Positions 27,166 to 34,875 of a stretch of DNA of 64,000 nt are shown here, in pieces. Positions within the stretch are counted from its first letter, which is position 1. The number at the start of each line of letters is the position of its first letter. Position numbers and translations under genes: made by a program. The DNA lies in NCBI RefSeq assembly GCF_017833255.1, contig NZ_JAFIBU010000001.1:2108001-2172000 (forward strand). Reading direction: 5' to 3'. This DNA comes from Paenibacillus sp. PvR098 (lineage in GTDB: Bacteria; Bacillota; Bacilli; Paenibacillales; NBRC-103111). Under the pieces are notes generated by a model. The model saw nothing but the letters and a program-made list of their open reading frames with translations, made no database searches and had not been told where the DNA came from.

Positions 27166-27567
27166 CTAGCGGTGAGGCTTCATTCCCGATTCGTATTTGA
27201 AGCCTTCCGCCGTTTTTTTGATTTCAAAGCGCTGCTGCTTTTCTTCCGGCTTTTCTCTCGGCTTATCTCCCGACTTCTGCCCCTGGCTCTGTTTGAACTG
27301 CGGCTCCTTTTTGCCAACACGCGTACCGAAATTGTTGCCCAAATTCAAAGCGCCGCTCAGCTCATCGATGTCAAGCCGGTCCAGGCGAAAGGTTAACTGC
27401 TCCAAGGAAGGATTGTGGACATGCAGGTTTTCAATGGTGATGTTGTGCCCTGAAGGCTTCTCATTCAATCTTTCGATGGCCCGCTCCAGTCCCGCCAATC
27501 GTTCATGCAGCGTCTTGTCCGAATTCATACGGGCCTTACGGCTCTGAAACCAGTCTAAGACCCCCAT
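27166..27567 (-). CDS. GerPC-like spore germination protein
   Basis: The 133-residue protein has an N-terminal coiled segment (LHERLAGLERAIERLNE). The GerPC core follows, with QLTFRLDRLDIDELSGALNLG near residues 57-77, then a charged Lys/Glu-rich tail. B. subtilis GerPC is longer (about 200 residues). It lies between two GerPA/F-type genes and overlaps the upstream one by 13 bases, as expected in a gerP operon. Confidence 0.75.
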   Translation of the reverse strand: MGVLDWFQSRKARMNSDKTLHERLAGLERAIERLNEKPSGHNITIENLHVHNPSLEQLTFRLDRLDIDELSGALNLGNNFGTRVGKKEPQFKQSQGQKSGDKPREKPEEKQQRFEIKKTAEGFKYESGMKPHR

Positions 27568-27800
27568 CGTTTCCCATCCTTTTTATATATCAATTCCATT
27601 AAATCGTTATCTATAACCAAATGATGACCATGCTCCGATACATTCTCCTTCCCTTTCATGCTCCCGAAGCCTTCATTGCTTTTACTGTAATGTTTCCAGT
27701 CAGAGATGATATTGTGACCGGAAAATACGCCGGAAGATTGGGATACGGACTGAATTTGCAAATCGTTGAACAAAATTTTAACCACTCCGATCGCCCCCAT
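27555..27800 (-). CDS. GerPA/GerPF-family spore germination protein
   Basis: The 81-residue product has the family's beta-rich start (IGVVKILFNDLQIQSV), FSGHNIISDW, SNEGFGSMKG and a late acidic DNDLMEL. It lacks the usual proline-rich end. It overlaps the GerPC-like gene by 13 bases and follows the Hsp20 gene by 44 bases, so the four minus-strand genes probably form one operon. Confidence 0.65.
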   Translation of the reverse strand: MGAIGVVKILFNDLQIQSVSQSSGVFSGHNIISDWKHYSKSNEGFGSMKGKENVSEHGHHLVIDNDLMELIYKKDGKRWGS

Positions 27801-27844
27801 TGTACATGTGCTGATATCCCTATTATATTGAGGGAACAGCCAAC

Positions 27845-28288
27845 TTATTTCTCTTCCTCTTCATCGTTATTCAGAGGGATATGCCTGATCTGCTCCATTG
27901 CCTTTTTACGAAAACGAACGGTCAACAGACCCAAACGGTAGCTTGTCGATACTCCGTCCGCCTCCACATCATGCGGCAAGGGAACCTTTCGCTGAAATTT
28001 ACCGTAAAACCGCTCCGATAGCGAAAGCTCATCCTCATCCACCGGATACTCGCAGCGGAGCTCTCCCTTTATAAGGAGATGACGGTCGACTAGGCTCATT
28101 TTGATCGACTCCAGAGACATAAGGCCCGGCAATTCCACGATAACAGCCACTTCGTCACCTGTTTCATATATATCCATCCGGGGGCCAGGATTCGGAATCA
28201 GGCGGGAAATATCGTGCCAGAAATCTTCCCCCAGTGCCTTGTTTGCCTGATTCTGTATGGCGCTCCATAGTGCCTTGGGATCGTTCAT
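27845..28288 (-). CDS. Hsp20/alpha-crystallin family small heat shock protein
   Basis: From the ATG at 28288 the protein has 147 residues with a central alpha-crystallin domain: IYETGDEVAVIVELPG at its start, LLIKGELRC in the middle, and RFYGKFQRKVPLP then GLLTVRFRKK at the end. Small heat shock proteins hold unfolding proteins, and several Bacillus members (CotM, CotP) are spore coat proteins. Its position heading a gerP-like operon favours a spore role, which is inference. Confidence 0.75.
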   Translation of the reverse strand: MNDPKALWSAIQNQANKALGEDFWHDISRLIPNPGPRMDIYETGDEVAVIVELPGLMSLESIKMSLVDRHLLIKGELRCEYPVDEDELSLSERFYGKFQRKVPLPHDVEADGVSTSYRLGLLTVRFRKKAMEQIRHIPLNNDEEEEK

Positions 28289-28551
28289 TCGGAATATCAC
28301 CAACCTTTATCTAAGTTTATAGTCGTTGGTGGGTTCGCAAGCAATCCGAGCTTATAACGTACAACGTCTATTATATTTATGATAACGGTTGGATTTTCAA
28401 GAACAACTATAGCCGCCGCTGTCCAACAATTTATTTTAAGGCTTTGGAGGGAAAGGTATTAAAAACATACGGATCATTTCAATTCAATTGCCAACAATAA
28501 TCAACAATGAGAAGAACCTTTTCTCATCATTGAGCTCAGGGAGGAATTGAA

Positions 28552-29385
28552 TTGGAAAAACCATTTGAGCATACGATGATTCCGGTGACCACCGTAACAA
28601 GCGGCAGCGGTCAAGTCGTTAAGCCTGATATTTACTGTTTACCGATCCAAATTGTTAACGTGTTATTTGTCGGCGAGCCCCAAACCAAAGAATGGGTTCT
28701 TGTCGATGCAGGGATGCCTCGTTCCGCAGATGATATTATTGGAGCGGCTGAAGAACGCTTTGGTCGGGATATTCCGCCTAAGGCCATTATTCTGACGCAT
28801 GGACATTTTGATCATGTTGGTGCCATTGTTGAACTGATTGAACGTTGGAAGGTGCCTGTTTATGCACACGAAATGGAGATACCGTATCTCACAGGTAAAG
28901 CGAATTATCCTCCAGGCGATCCTACGGTGGATGGCGGCTTAATCAGCGAGATGTCTCCTCTGTTTCCTAATCATGGAATCGATTTAGGAAGCCATGTGAA
29001 ACCATTGTCTCCGGATGGAAGCGTAGACGAAATGCCTGATTGGAAATGGATACATACTCCGGGACATACACCAGGTCACATTTCGTTATTCCGTGAAAAA
29101 GACCGGTCCCTTATCGCCGGAGATGCATTCGTATGTGTTAAACAGGAATCCCTTTTTAAGGTGGTCATGCAGGAGCTGGAAATCAGCGGGCCGCCCAAAT
29201 ACTTTACTACAGATTGGCACGCCGCTTGGGAATCCGTTAAGAAGCTTGAAGCCTTACAACCGTCAGCAGCCGTTACCGGGCACGGTCTTCCGATGTCTGG
29301 AGAGTTACTGACCCAAGAATTAGATAAGTTAGCGCGAGAATTCGAACACATTGCGATTCCAGAGCATGGCCGTTACGTTCATTAA
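28552..29385 (+). CDS. MBL-fold metallo-hydrolase
   Basis: A 277-residue metallo-beta-lactamase fold protein with the dinuclear zinc motif THGHFDHVG near residues 82-90, a second histidine in HTPGHTPGH and an aspartate in AGDAF. The start is TTG at 28552 with GGGAGGAATTGAA upstream. Relatives include glyoxalase II-like thioesterases and lactonases. Adjacent hxl genes could suggest an aldehyde or thioester detoxification role, but the substrate is not evident. An inverted repeat, AATGAGAA...TTCTCATCATT, lies in the leader. Confidence 0.8.
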   Translation: MEKPFEHTMIPVTTVTSGSGQVVKPDIYCLPIQIVNVLFVGEPQTKEWVLVDAGMPRSADDIIGAAEERFGRDIPPKAIILTHGHFDHVGAIVELIERWKVPVYAHEMEIPYLTGKANYPPGDPTVDGGLISEMSPLFPNHGIDLGSHVKPLSPDGSVDEMPDWKWIHTPGHTPGHISLFREKDRSLIAGDAFVCVKQESLFKVVMQELEISGPPKYFTTDWHAAWESVKKLEALQPSAAVTGHGLPMSGELLTQELDKLAREFEHIAIPEHGRYVH

Positions 29386-29406
29386 GTTTCAAACAACATG
29401 AATATG

Positions 29407-29444
29407 TAAAAAACTGTACCGGCCTTGAAAGCACCGGTACAGTT
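29407..29444 (-). terminator. Terminator of the pfpI-hxlA-hxlB operon
   Basis: AACTGTACCGG and CCGGTACAGTT pair perfectly around 11 bases, followed by TTTTTT on the minus strand. It may also serve the converging MBL gene. Confidence 0.85.
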
Positions 29445-29489
29445 CAGTTATAGGGTTTACGCTATGGTCTACTAAGGAAATTTCTTTCT

Positions 29490-30047
29490 CTATTCCAGAT
29501 TGGCATGTCTGCCAAACATCGTTCCGGAGTCCAGCCCCTTCTTCTCCATCAGCTTCAGGATGACAGCATCGAAGAATAACAAGAGCGTTTGCTCGAATAA
29601 TGCTCCCATCGGCTGGATGGTTTTGTAGCTGCCATCCGATCTGTCCTTAGGTGAGCCCGGCAGTTTCACGGTGATATCCGAAAGTGTGCCGATGACCGAG
29701 TCCGGGAATATCGTGATCGCCGCAACGATCCCCTCCAAGCTTTTCGCTTTCTGCGCCATAGGCACCAAGCTTTTCGTTTCCCCCGAGCCGGATCCGATGA
29801 TGAACAGATCGTCTTTTTCCAGGTTAGGGGTTACGGTTTCGCCGACTACATAAGCCTCGAAGCCCATTTGCATCAGCCGCATCACGAAGGACTTTACCAT
29901 AAGCCCGGATCGCCCTGCGCCAGCTGCGAAGATCTTCTTGGATTGAAGGATTTGGTCCGCCAATCTCTCGGCTTCTTCATCGGAGATGAGGTCTACCGAA
30001 CGCTGCAGCTCTTTGATGATTTCAACTAAATACTCCGTCGTCCGCAT
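29490..30047 (-). CDS. hxlB: 6-phospho-3-hexuloisomerase
   Basis: The 185-residue SIS-domain isomerase converts D-arabino-hex-3-ulose-6-phosphate to fructose-6-phosphate, the second step of formaldehyde fixation in the ribulose monophosphate pathway. The SIS core shows AAGAGRSGLMVKSF and ISGSGSGETKSL-like segments (IGSGSGETKSLV near residue 93). Length matches B. subtilis HxlB (YckF). It follows hxlA by five bases. Confidence 0.93.
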   Translation of the reverse strand: MRTTEYLVEIIKELQRSVDLISDEEAERLADQILQSKKIFAAGAGRSGLMVKSFVMRLMQMGFEAYVVGETVTPNLEKDDLFIIGSGSGETKSLVPMAQKAKSLEGIVAAITIFPDSVIGTLSDITVKLPGSPKDRSDGSYKTIQPMGALFEQTLLLFFDAVILKLMEKKGLDSGTMFGRHANLE

Positions 30048-30052
30048 GATGC

Positions 30053-30688
30053 TTAGGCACCTTGCTTGATTAATTTTTGCATTTCAGCAGCTGCGGCTTT
30101 TTTATCTTCTTGTCCGGTAATCCCGCCGCCTACAATAACGAGGTCAGGCTGTGCTTTGATGACTTCAGGCAATGTGCTTAATTTGATGCCGCCTGCGATC
30201 GCGGTCTTCGCGTTTTTCACAACACTTTTAATTTTCTTAAGGTCTTCAAACGAGTTTTGTCCGACCGCTTGAAGATCGTAGCCTGTGTGCACGCAAATGT
30301 AGTCTACTCCGAGAGCATCAAGCTCTTTAGCACGGCCTTCGATGTCTTTAATCCCAATCATGTCGACAAGGATTTGTTTATTTTGTTTTTTGGCCTCTTC
30401 CACTGCGCCTTTGATACTCATATCCTCAGCAGCACCCAGAACCGTAACGATGTCCGCACCTGCCTCGGATGCTTTCATGACTTCATAACCAGCTGCATCC
30501 ATAATTTTCAGGTCAGCCAATACGGTCAATGAAGGGAAAGCTTCTTTGATTTCTTTGACGGCTCTTAAGCCTTCGTTAATGACAACCGGCGTACCGATTT
30601 CAACGATATCGATATACTCTTGAACCTCTGCTACCAATGCCTTTGCTCCAGGAATATCTACTAAGTCCAATGCTAATTGTAATTTCAT
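30053..30688 (-). CDS. hxlA: 3-hexulose-6-phosphate synthase
   Basis: The 211-residue (beta/alpha)8 enzyme condenses formaldehyde with ribulose-5-phosphate. The N-terminus MKLQLALDLVD and the catalytic ADLKIMD motif (residues about 58-64) are diagnostic of the HPS/OMP decarboxylase suprafamily. The phosphate-binding end is VGGGITG. CGAGGAGAG precedes the ATG. It lies 79 bases after the PfpI gene and five bases before hxlB. No control element of its own is visible upstream, so it is probably transcribed from the pfpI promoter. Confidence 0.95.
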   Translation of the reverse strand: MKLQLALDLVDIPGAKALVAEVQEYIDIVEIGTPVVINEGLRAVKEIKEAFPSLTVLADLKIMDAAGYEVMKASEAGADIVTVLGAAEDMSIKGAVEEAKKQNKQILVDMIGIKDIEGRAKELDALGVDYICVHTGYDLQAVGQNSFEDLKKIKSVVKNAKTAIAGGIKLSTLPEVIKAQPDLVIVGGGITGQEDKKAAAAEMQKLIKQGA

Positions 30689-30767
30689 TTTCTTTTCTCT
30701 CCTCGTAAAATAATATTGGTTTTGTTTTTTTTATCAAGTTGTTGCTATAATGAGTTATCTGCCCATC

Positions 30768-31328
30768 TTAGTTTGCAGCGTTTAGTTGTTTAACGAATTC
30801 TTTCATCAGCTGCGGAAGGTCGTTCCAAGCGTGACCCGAAATCAGGTTGCGGTCGATGTGGCAGCGAGTCTCGATATATTTGGCCCCAGCCGCTTCCACT
30901 TCAGGACGGCAAGCGAAGTAAGCTGTCATTTCGCGGCCTTTAATATCATCGGCGATAACGGATAGCGCCTGACTGGCATGACACAGAATCATAATGGGCT
31001 TATCCTGTTTAAAGAAGTGGCTTGCAATTCGTCCAAAATCTTTATGAAGACGAATATGCTCAGGAGCTCGTCCTCCAGGAATAATTAAGGCATCAAACTC
31101 TTCCGGGTTGATGTTGTCGAATGAAGCATGCGCTTCAATATTGTATCCTCTTTTTTCCGTAAAGGTTTGCCAGTCTTCAAAATCATGAACAACCGTGTGC
31201 AGGACTTTTTTATCTGTCGGGGAAGCGATCACCGTTTCGAAACCCTCTTCCAGGCAGCGATAGTAAGGATAATATACTTCCAATGCTTCCACAGCATCTC
31301 CAGTTAATATCAATACTTTTTTGGACAT
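30768..31328 (-). CDS. DJ-1/PfpI family protein
   Basis: From the ATG at 31328, behind AAAGGAG, the protein has 186 residues. It has the class I glutamine amidotransferase-like fold with the nucleophile-elbow cysteine in MILCHASQA and IIPGGRAPE ahead of it. Family members act as glyoxalases, deglycases or stress proteases. As the first gene of the hxlAB operon, opposite hxlR, an aldehyde-stress role is likely by context. The standard hxlAB operon of B. subtilis lacks this gene. Confidence 0.85.
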   Translation of the reverse strand: MSKKVLILTGDAVEALEVYYPYYRCLEEGFETVIASPTDKKVLHTVVHDFEDWQTFTEKRGYNIEAHASFDNINPEEFDALIIPGGRAPEHIRLHKDFGRIASHFFKQDKPIMILCHASQALSVIADDIKGREMTAYFACRPEVEAAGAKYIETRCHIDRNLISGHAWNDLPQLMKEFVKQLNAAN

Positions 31329-31367
31329 TTTGCACACTCTCCTTTAACATTAATGGCTACAAGGTAC

Positions 31368-31396
31368 ATTCTATACCCTGCGGAGAGATTACGTAA
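31368..31396 (-). promoter_or_regulatory. Candidate promoter of pfpI-hxlA-hxlB
   Basis: On the minus strand TTACGT (31391-31396) and TAGAAT (31368-31373) are 17 bases apart. The weak -35 is what an activator-dependent promoter would show. The 37-bp element shared with the zwf promoter begins four bases further upstream. Confidence 0.5.
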
Positions 31397-31400
31397 GAAT

Positions 31401-31437
31401 GCACTTTTTTGTGCGATGGTTACAAAAAAGTAACTTA
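31401..31437. promoter_or_regulatory. Putative HxlR binding element, copy 1
   Basis: GCACTTTTTTGTGC is followed by GTTACAAAAAAGTAAC, two adjacent palindromes. A closely related element of the same length and layout occurs at 34680-34717. In B. subtilis, HxlR activates hxlAB from repeats just upstream of the -35, and the placement here matches. Binding by HxlR is inference. Confidence 0.55.
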
Positions 31438-31457
31438 TAAGTGGTTAGGAGAATTCA

Positions 31458-31853
31458 ATGTCGGATCTGAGACAAGAAATTTTAGATAAAATCAACAATG
31501 GCGATTTCAATTGCGAAAAGGAACTCACCCTGGCCATCATTAGCGGAAAGTGGAAAATTGTGATCCTGTGGCATCTAGGAAGAGAAGGGGCTCACCGCTT
31601 CAGCGAATTGCAAAGACTGTTTCCGAAAATTACGCATAAGATGTTGACCAGCCAGCTGAAGGAGTTAATCGAAGACGGGATTGTCCACCGTGAGGTGTTT
31701 CCTGAGGTCCCTCCAAGAGTAGAGTACTCGATAACAGAACTCGGAATGACGATGCTGCCTATCGTTGAAATGATGTATGAATGGGGCAAAAAGAGAATAG
31801 CCGATATCAAAAATTCGGGTAATGTCATTCACAATTCGAACGCATTCAACTAG
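31458..31853 (+). CDS. hxlR: HxlR family formaldehyde-responsive activator
   Basis: The 131-residue winged-helix regulator is divergent from pfpI-hxlA-hxlB. [17 protein letters not shown] matches the N-terminus of B. subtilis HxlR, including the formaldehyde-sensing cysteine and nearby lysine (Cys11 and Lys13 there, Cys19 and Lys21 here). In that species formaldehyde cross-links these residues and turns the protein into an activator of hxlAB. Recognition helix residues lie in [21 protein letters not shown] precedes the ATG. Confidence 0.92.
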   Translation: MSDLRQEILDKINNGDFNCEKELTLAIISGKWKIVILWHLGREGAHRFSELQRLFPKITHKMLTSQLKELIEDGIVHREVFPEVPPRVEYSITELGMTMLPIVEMMYEWGKKRIADIKNSGNVIHNSNAFN

Positions 31854-31860
31854 CAAGACA

Positions 31861-31900
31861 AAAAAAGTTGACCGGCCCCAGGGCTCGGTCAACTTTTTTA
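31861..31900. terminator. Bidirectional terminator between hxlR and gnd
   Basis: AAAGTTGACCG and CGGTCAACTTT pair perfectly around an 11-base loop and are flanked by A and T tracts on both sides, so it can end hxlR and the convergent zwf-gnd transcript. Confidence 0.9.
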
Positions 31901-31952
31901 GGTATGAATCGGATGATCAAAAAATCATATGCATGGATACGATACAAGGCGT

Positions 31953-32858
31953 TTACACGGTGACTTTGCTTTTTTCTACAGCATGCCCGCCAAACTCATT
32001 ACGCAGAGCAGCCACCACTTTACCTGTAAAGGTATCGTGATCCAAAGAGCGGTAGCGCATTAATAAAGACATGGCAATGACCGGAGTAGCCGTCTGAAGA
32101 TCCATGGCTTCCTCCACCGTCCATTTCCCTTCACCGGAGGAATGCATCACACCCTGAAGCTCATCCAGCTTCGCATCCTTCGAAAAAGCGCGTTCCGTCA
32201 ATTCCATCAACCAGGATCGGATCACCGACCCATGATTCCAAACTTTGGCCACCTGCTCGTAATCAAAGTCAAATCCACTTTTCTCCAAGACTTCAAAACC
32301 CTCTCCAATGGCGGCCATCATCCCGTATTCGATTCCGTTATGGACCATCTTCAGATAATGACCGCTGCCGGCTTTGCCCGCATACAGATATCCATTCTCC
32401 ACCGCGGTATCACGGAAGATCGGCTCCACAGTACGCCATGCTTCCGGGTCTCCGCCAACCATATAGCATGCCCCGTGACGGGCTCCTTCCATACCTCCGG
32501 AGGTCCCGGCATCCATAAAGTGGATACCCGCTTGTTTCAACTGGTCGTATCTGCGGATCGATTCCTTATAGTGTGAATTGCCCGCTTCGATCACGATATC
32601 GCCTTTGGACAGGAAAGGCGATAGGTCAGCCAATACGGAATCCACCACGGCATGGGGAACCATGATCCAAATGATTCTTGGCGTCTGTAAAGACCGAACC
32701 AGCTGCTCTAAGTTTGACGCGCCTTGGGCGCCATAGGCTTGAAGCTGTTTTACCGCATCTGTATTTAAATCGAACGCAACAACCTCATGTTTGTGATCGA
32801 TCATATTTTGTCCCAAATTCAATCCCATTTTACCTAAACCGACTAATCCGATTTTCAT
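31953..32858 (-). CDS. 6-phosphogluconate dehydrogenase (decarboxylating), short type
   Basis: The 301-residue enzyme oxidises 6-phosphogluconate to ribulose-5-phosphate and CO2. The N-terminal Rossmann motif GLVGLGKMG and the substrate motif DAGTSGGMEGA (near residue 117) are clear. At about 300 residues it belongs to the short YqeC-like group, often NAD-dependent, rather than the 470-residue GndA/GntZ type. It lies 40 bases after zwf, and TCAGGAGG precedes the ATG. Ribulose-5-phosphate is the acceptor for HxlA, so this closes the formaldehyde cycle. Confidence 0.9.
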   Translation of the reverse strand: MKIGLVGLGKMGLNLGQNMIDHKHEVVAFDLNTDAVKQLQAYGAQGASNLEQLVRSLQTPRIIWIMVPHAVVDSVLADLSPFLSKGDIVIEAGNSHYKESIRRYDQLKQAGIHFMDAGTSGGMEGARHGACYMVGGDPEAWRTVEPIFRDTAVENGYLYAGKAGSGHYLKMVHNGIEYGMMAAIGEGFEVLEKSGFDFDYEQVAKVWNHGSVIRSWLMELTERAFSKDAKLDELQGVMHSSGEGKWTVEEAMDLQTATPVIAMSLLMRYRSLDHDTFTGKVVAALRNEFGGHAVEKSKVTV

Positions 32859-32898
32859 GCAGCATAACCTCCTGATTTTAGCATTCCCAAATTCGTTT

Positions 32899-34410
32899 TT
32901 ATTTTGTTGTCACCAGCTCTGGCAATCCACGGGTTCCTGGAGCTTCAGCCTGCCCGTCATGCCACCAATGAAAACCCTCCTCGTCCAGTAAAGCACTGGC
33001 TGCTGCAGGACCATACGAACCTGCCGGATAGGAATGAAGAGGCAGAAGGTTTTCTTCAAACGCCTCCAGAACGGGCTGTACCCATGCCCATGCCAGTTCC
33101 ACTTCCTCCCAATGGGCAAAGAACGTCGCGTCGCCTCTCAGGGCGTCGAACAATAAAAGCTCGTAGGCTTCCGGCAGCTGATCCGCGGGCATGGAGAAAT
33201 CCATGGTAACGGGTTCCATCTGTCCATTCTTTAATGGGTTCCGACCATTCAGCTGCAGCGTGATTTTTTCATCCGGATTAATTTGAATAGTTAACAGGTT
33301 GGGAAAGGGATTCATATTCCCGTCCTGTTCCCTCAACCGGTCTTTAAACTCAATGACAATCCGCGTGGACTTTTCCTTCATTCGTTTGCCTGTTCGAATG
33401 TAAATCGGAACATCCTTCCAGAAAAAGTCGTCAATCCACAGTCGGGCAGCCACAAACGTATCCGTCATGGAAGAAGCATCCACTCCAGGCTCATTCCGAT
33501 AGGCAGCGACAACTTGATTCTGCATTTCTCCAGCGCCATACTGACCACGTATCACGTGATGAGCCGCATCTTCTTTCGAAACAGATCGAAGGGATTTCAA
33601 TAGATTGATCTTTTGATTGCGGGTATTTTGTTCTGTGATAGGTGTCGGCAGATGCATAGCCGTCATCATCATCAGCTGAAGCATGTGATTTTGAAACATA
33701 TCCCGTATGGCTCCGGCGCCCTCATAGTAACCGGCCCTTTCCTCTACGCCAACCGTTTCGCTGGCTGTAATCTGTATGTTGGCAATGTATTGATTGCTCC
33801 AGAGAGCTTTCAGTAATGGGTTCGCGGAGACCAGTGTTTCAAGATTTTGCACCATGGGCTTGCCGAGATAATGATCGATCCGGTAGATTTCATCCTCTTC
33901 AAAAGCCAGACTTAGATTGTCATTCAGCTTCCGGGCCGATGCTAAATCATGTCCGAATGGCTTCTCGATAATGAGACGCTTCCACCCTCTGCCGGCGCCC
34001 AAACCGCTCTCCTTGATATGGGAAGCGATCTTGTCGAAAAATTCAGGGGCGACCGAAAGATAGAACAACCGGTTTTCCGGGATGTCTAACTCTTTCTCCC
34101 GCTCTTGAACCCGCTTCAACAGCTCGCGGTACCCCTCCTGGTTCATTACATCAAGAGCAAAATAACGGAAGCAGCGCAGAAACGGCTCTACGTGGGAGCG
34201 GTCTTCCGGTTTACGTCTTGAAAAAGTGTGTAATGAACGTTCCACATAGTCTTGAAATTCCGCATCCGTAAACGGCTTACGTCCAAGCGCCACCACCGAA
34301 AAGGATTTCGGCAGCTTTTGTTCCAGGAATAAGTTATACATGGCGGGGAATATTTTTCTTTTGGCCAAATCACCGGTTGAACCAAATAAAACAAATGTCA
34401 TAGCATCCAT
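32899..34410 (-). CDS. zwf: Glucose-6-phosphate 1-dehydrogenase
   Basis: From the ATG at 34410, behind AGAAGG, the protein has 503 residues. It has the NAD(P) motif FGSTGDLAKRK at the start and the active-site signature RIDHYLGK near residue 175. It converts glucose-6-phosphate to 6-phosphogluconolactone with NADPH production. It is the first gene of a zwf-gnd operon located next to the hxl genes. Its long leader (about 230 bases from the predicted promoter) contains the decayed 5' end of a second hxlA. Confidence 0.93.
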   Translation of the reverse strand: MDAMTFVLFGSTGDLAKRKIFPAMYNLFLEQKLPKSFSVVALGRKPFTDAEFQDYVERSLHTFSRRKPEDRSHVEPFLRCFRYFALDVMNQEGYRELLKRVQEREKELDIPENRLFYLSVAPEFFDKIASHIKESGLGAGRGWKRLIIEKPFGHDLASARKLNDNLSLAFEEDEIYRIDHYLGKPMVQNLETLVSANPLLKALWSNQYIANIQITASETVGVEERAGYYEGAGAIRDMFQNHMLQLMMMTAMHLPTPITEQNTRNQKINLLKSLRSVSKEDAAHHVIRGQYGAGEMQNQVVAAYRNEPGVDASSMTDTFVAARLWIDDFFWKDVPIYIRTGKRMKEKSTRIVIEFKDRLREQDGNMNPFPNLLTIQINPDEKITLQLNGRNPLKNGQMEPVTMDFSMPADQLPEAYELLLFDALRGDATFFAHWEEVELAWAWVQPVLEAFEENLLPLHSYPAGSYGPAAASALLDEEGFHWWHDGQAEAPGTRGLPELVTTK

Positions 34411-34559
34411 GAATTTCACCTTCTTTATCTATTTTCGAATAAAAGGACCGCTTACTGATCAGGTTATAGAGTGAGCAAATAGACCTCACCAACTCAAAGC
34501 GAGGACTCATGTAAAGAAACTGGCCCTCTGTGCTTGCTCCTCCGCTTTTTAACCCAGCC

Positions 34560-34627
34560 GCTTTGCCCCAGTATATCTGCCAAACCTAATGCTATTTGTA
34601 ATCTGATCTCTGCTTCTCTCCCGTAAA
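34560..34627 (-). pseudogene. hxlA: Ghost of a second hxlA 5' end
   Basis: On the minus strand, ATTTACGGGAGAG is followed by ATC AGA TTA CAA ATA GCA TTA, which parallels the ribosome binding region and MKLQLAL start of the intact hxlA (ATTTTACGAGGAGAG, then ATG AAA TTA CAA TTA GCA TTG). The likeness continues through GAT ATA CTG GGG CAA AG. The start codon is lost (ATC) and the rest of the gene is absent. Confidence 0.65.
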
Positions 34628-34646
34628 TTGTTCAATGACAAGCTTT

Positions 34647-34675
34647 ATTGTAGGTCCGTCTTTTCCAAAAAGGAA
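34647..34675 (-). promoter_or_regulatory. Candidate promoter of zwf-gnd
   Basis: On the minus strand TTCCTT (34670-34675) and TACAAT (34647-34652) are spaced by 17 bases. Geometry relative to the upstream element is identical to that at the pfpI-hxlAB promoter. Confidence 0.5.
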
Positions 34676-34679
34676 GTAC

Positions 34680-34717
34680 GCACTTTAAAGTGGTGTAGTT
34701 ACAAAAAGGATACTTTT
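34680..34717. promoter_or_regulatory. Putative HxlR binding element, copy 2
   Basis: GCACTTTAAAGTGG then GTTACAAAAAGGATACTTTT, matching the element at 31401-31437 in most positions and in orientation. A partial direct repeat, CCAAAAAGGAAGTAC, lies at 34665-34679. It begins four bases upstream of the zwf -35 region, as copy 1 does at pfpI. Confidence 0.55.
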
Positions 34718-34761
34718 GTCCCTAAGCCAATCTCGCGAGACTTATGTACGTTGGTCTTTGC

Positions 34762-34819
34762 TTGACATGTTACGATCCAGTACGTATGATACTAGTATCA
34801 TTGTTACAGCTTAGTAACA
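34762..34819 (+). promoter_or_regulatory. tetR-msrAB promoter and operators
   Basis: TTGACA (34762-34767) and TATGAT (34785-34790) are 17 bases apart, a near-consensus promoter. A perfect 16-bp palindrome, ATGATACTAGTATCAT (34786-34801), overlaps the -10. A second inverted repeat, TGTTAC...GTAACA (34802-34819), follows. Both are natural sites for autorepression by the TetR protein encoded just downstream. Confidence 0.7.
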
Positions 34820-34875
34820 TTCAAGAATGTGCAGTGCATCGTTTAGTCACAATCCAATAGCTCAGGAGCTAAAGC

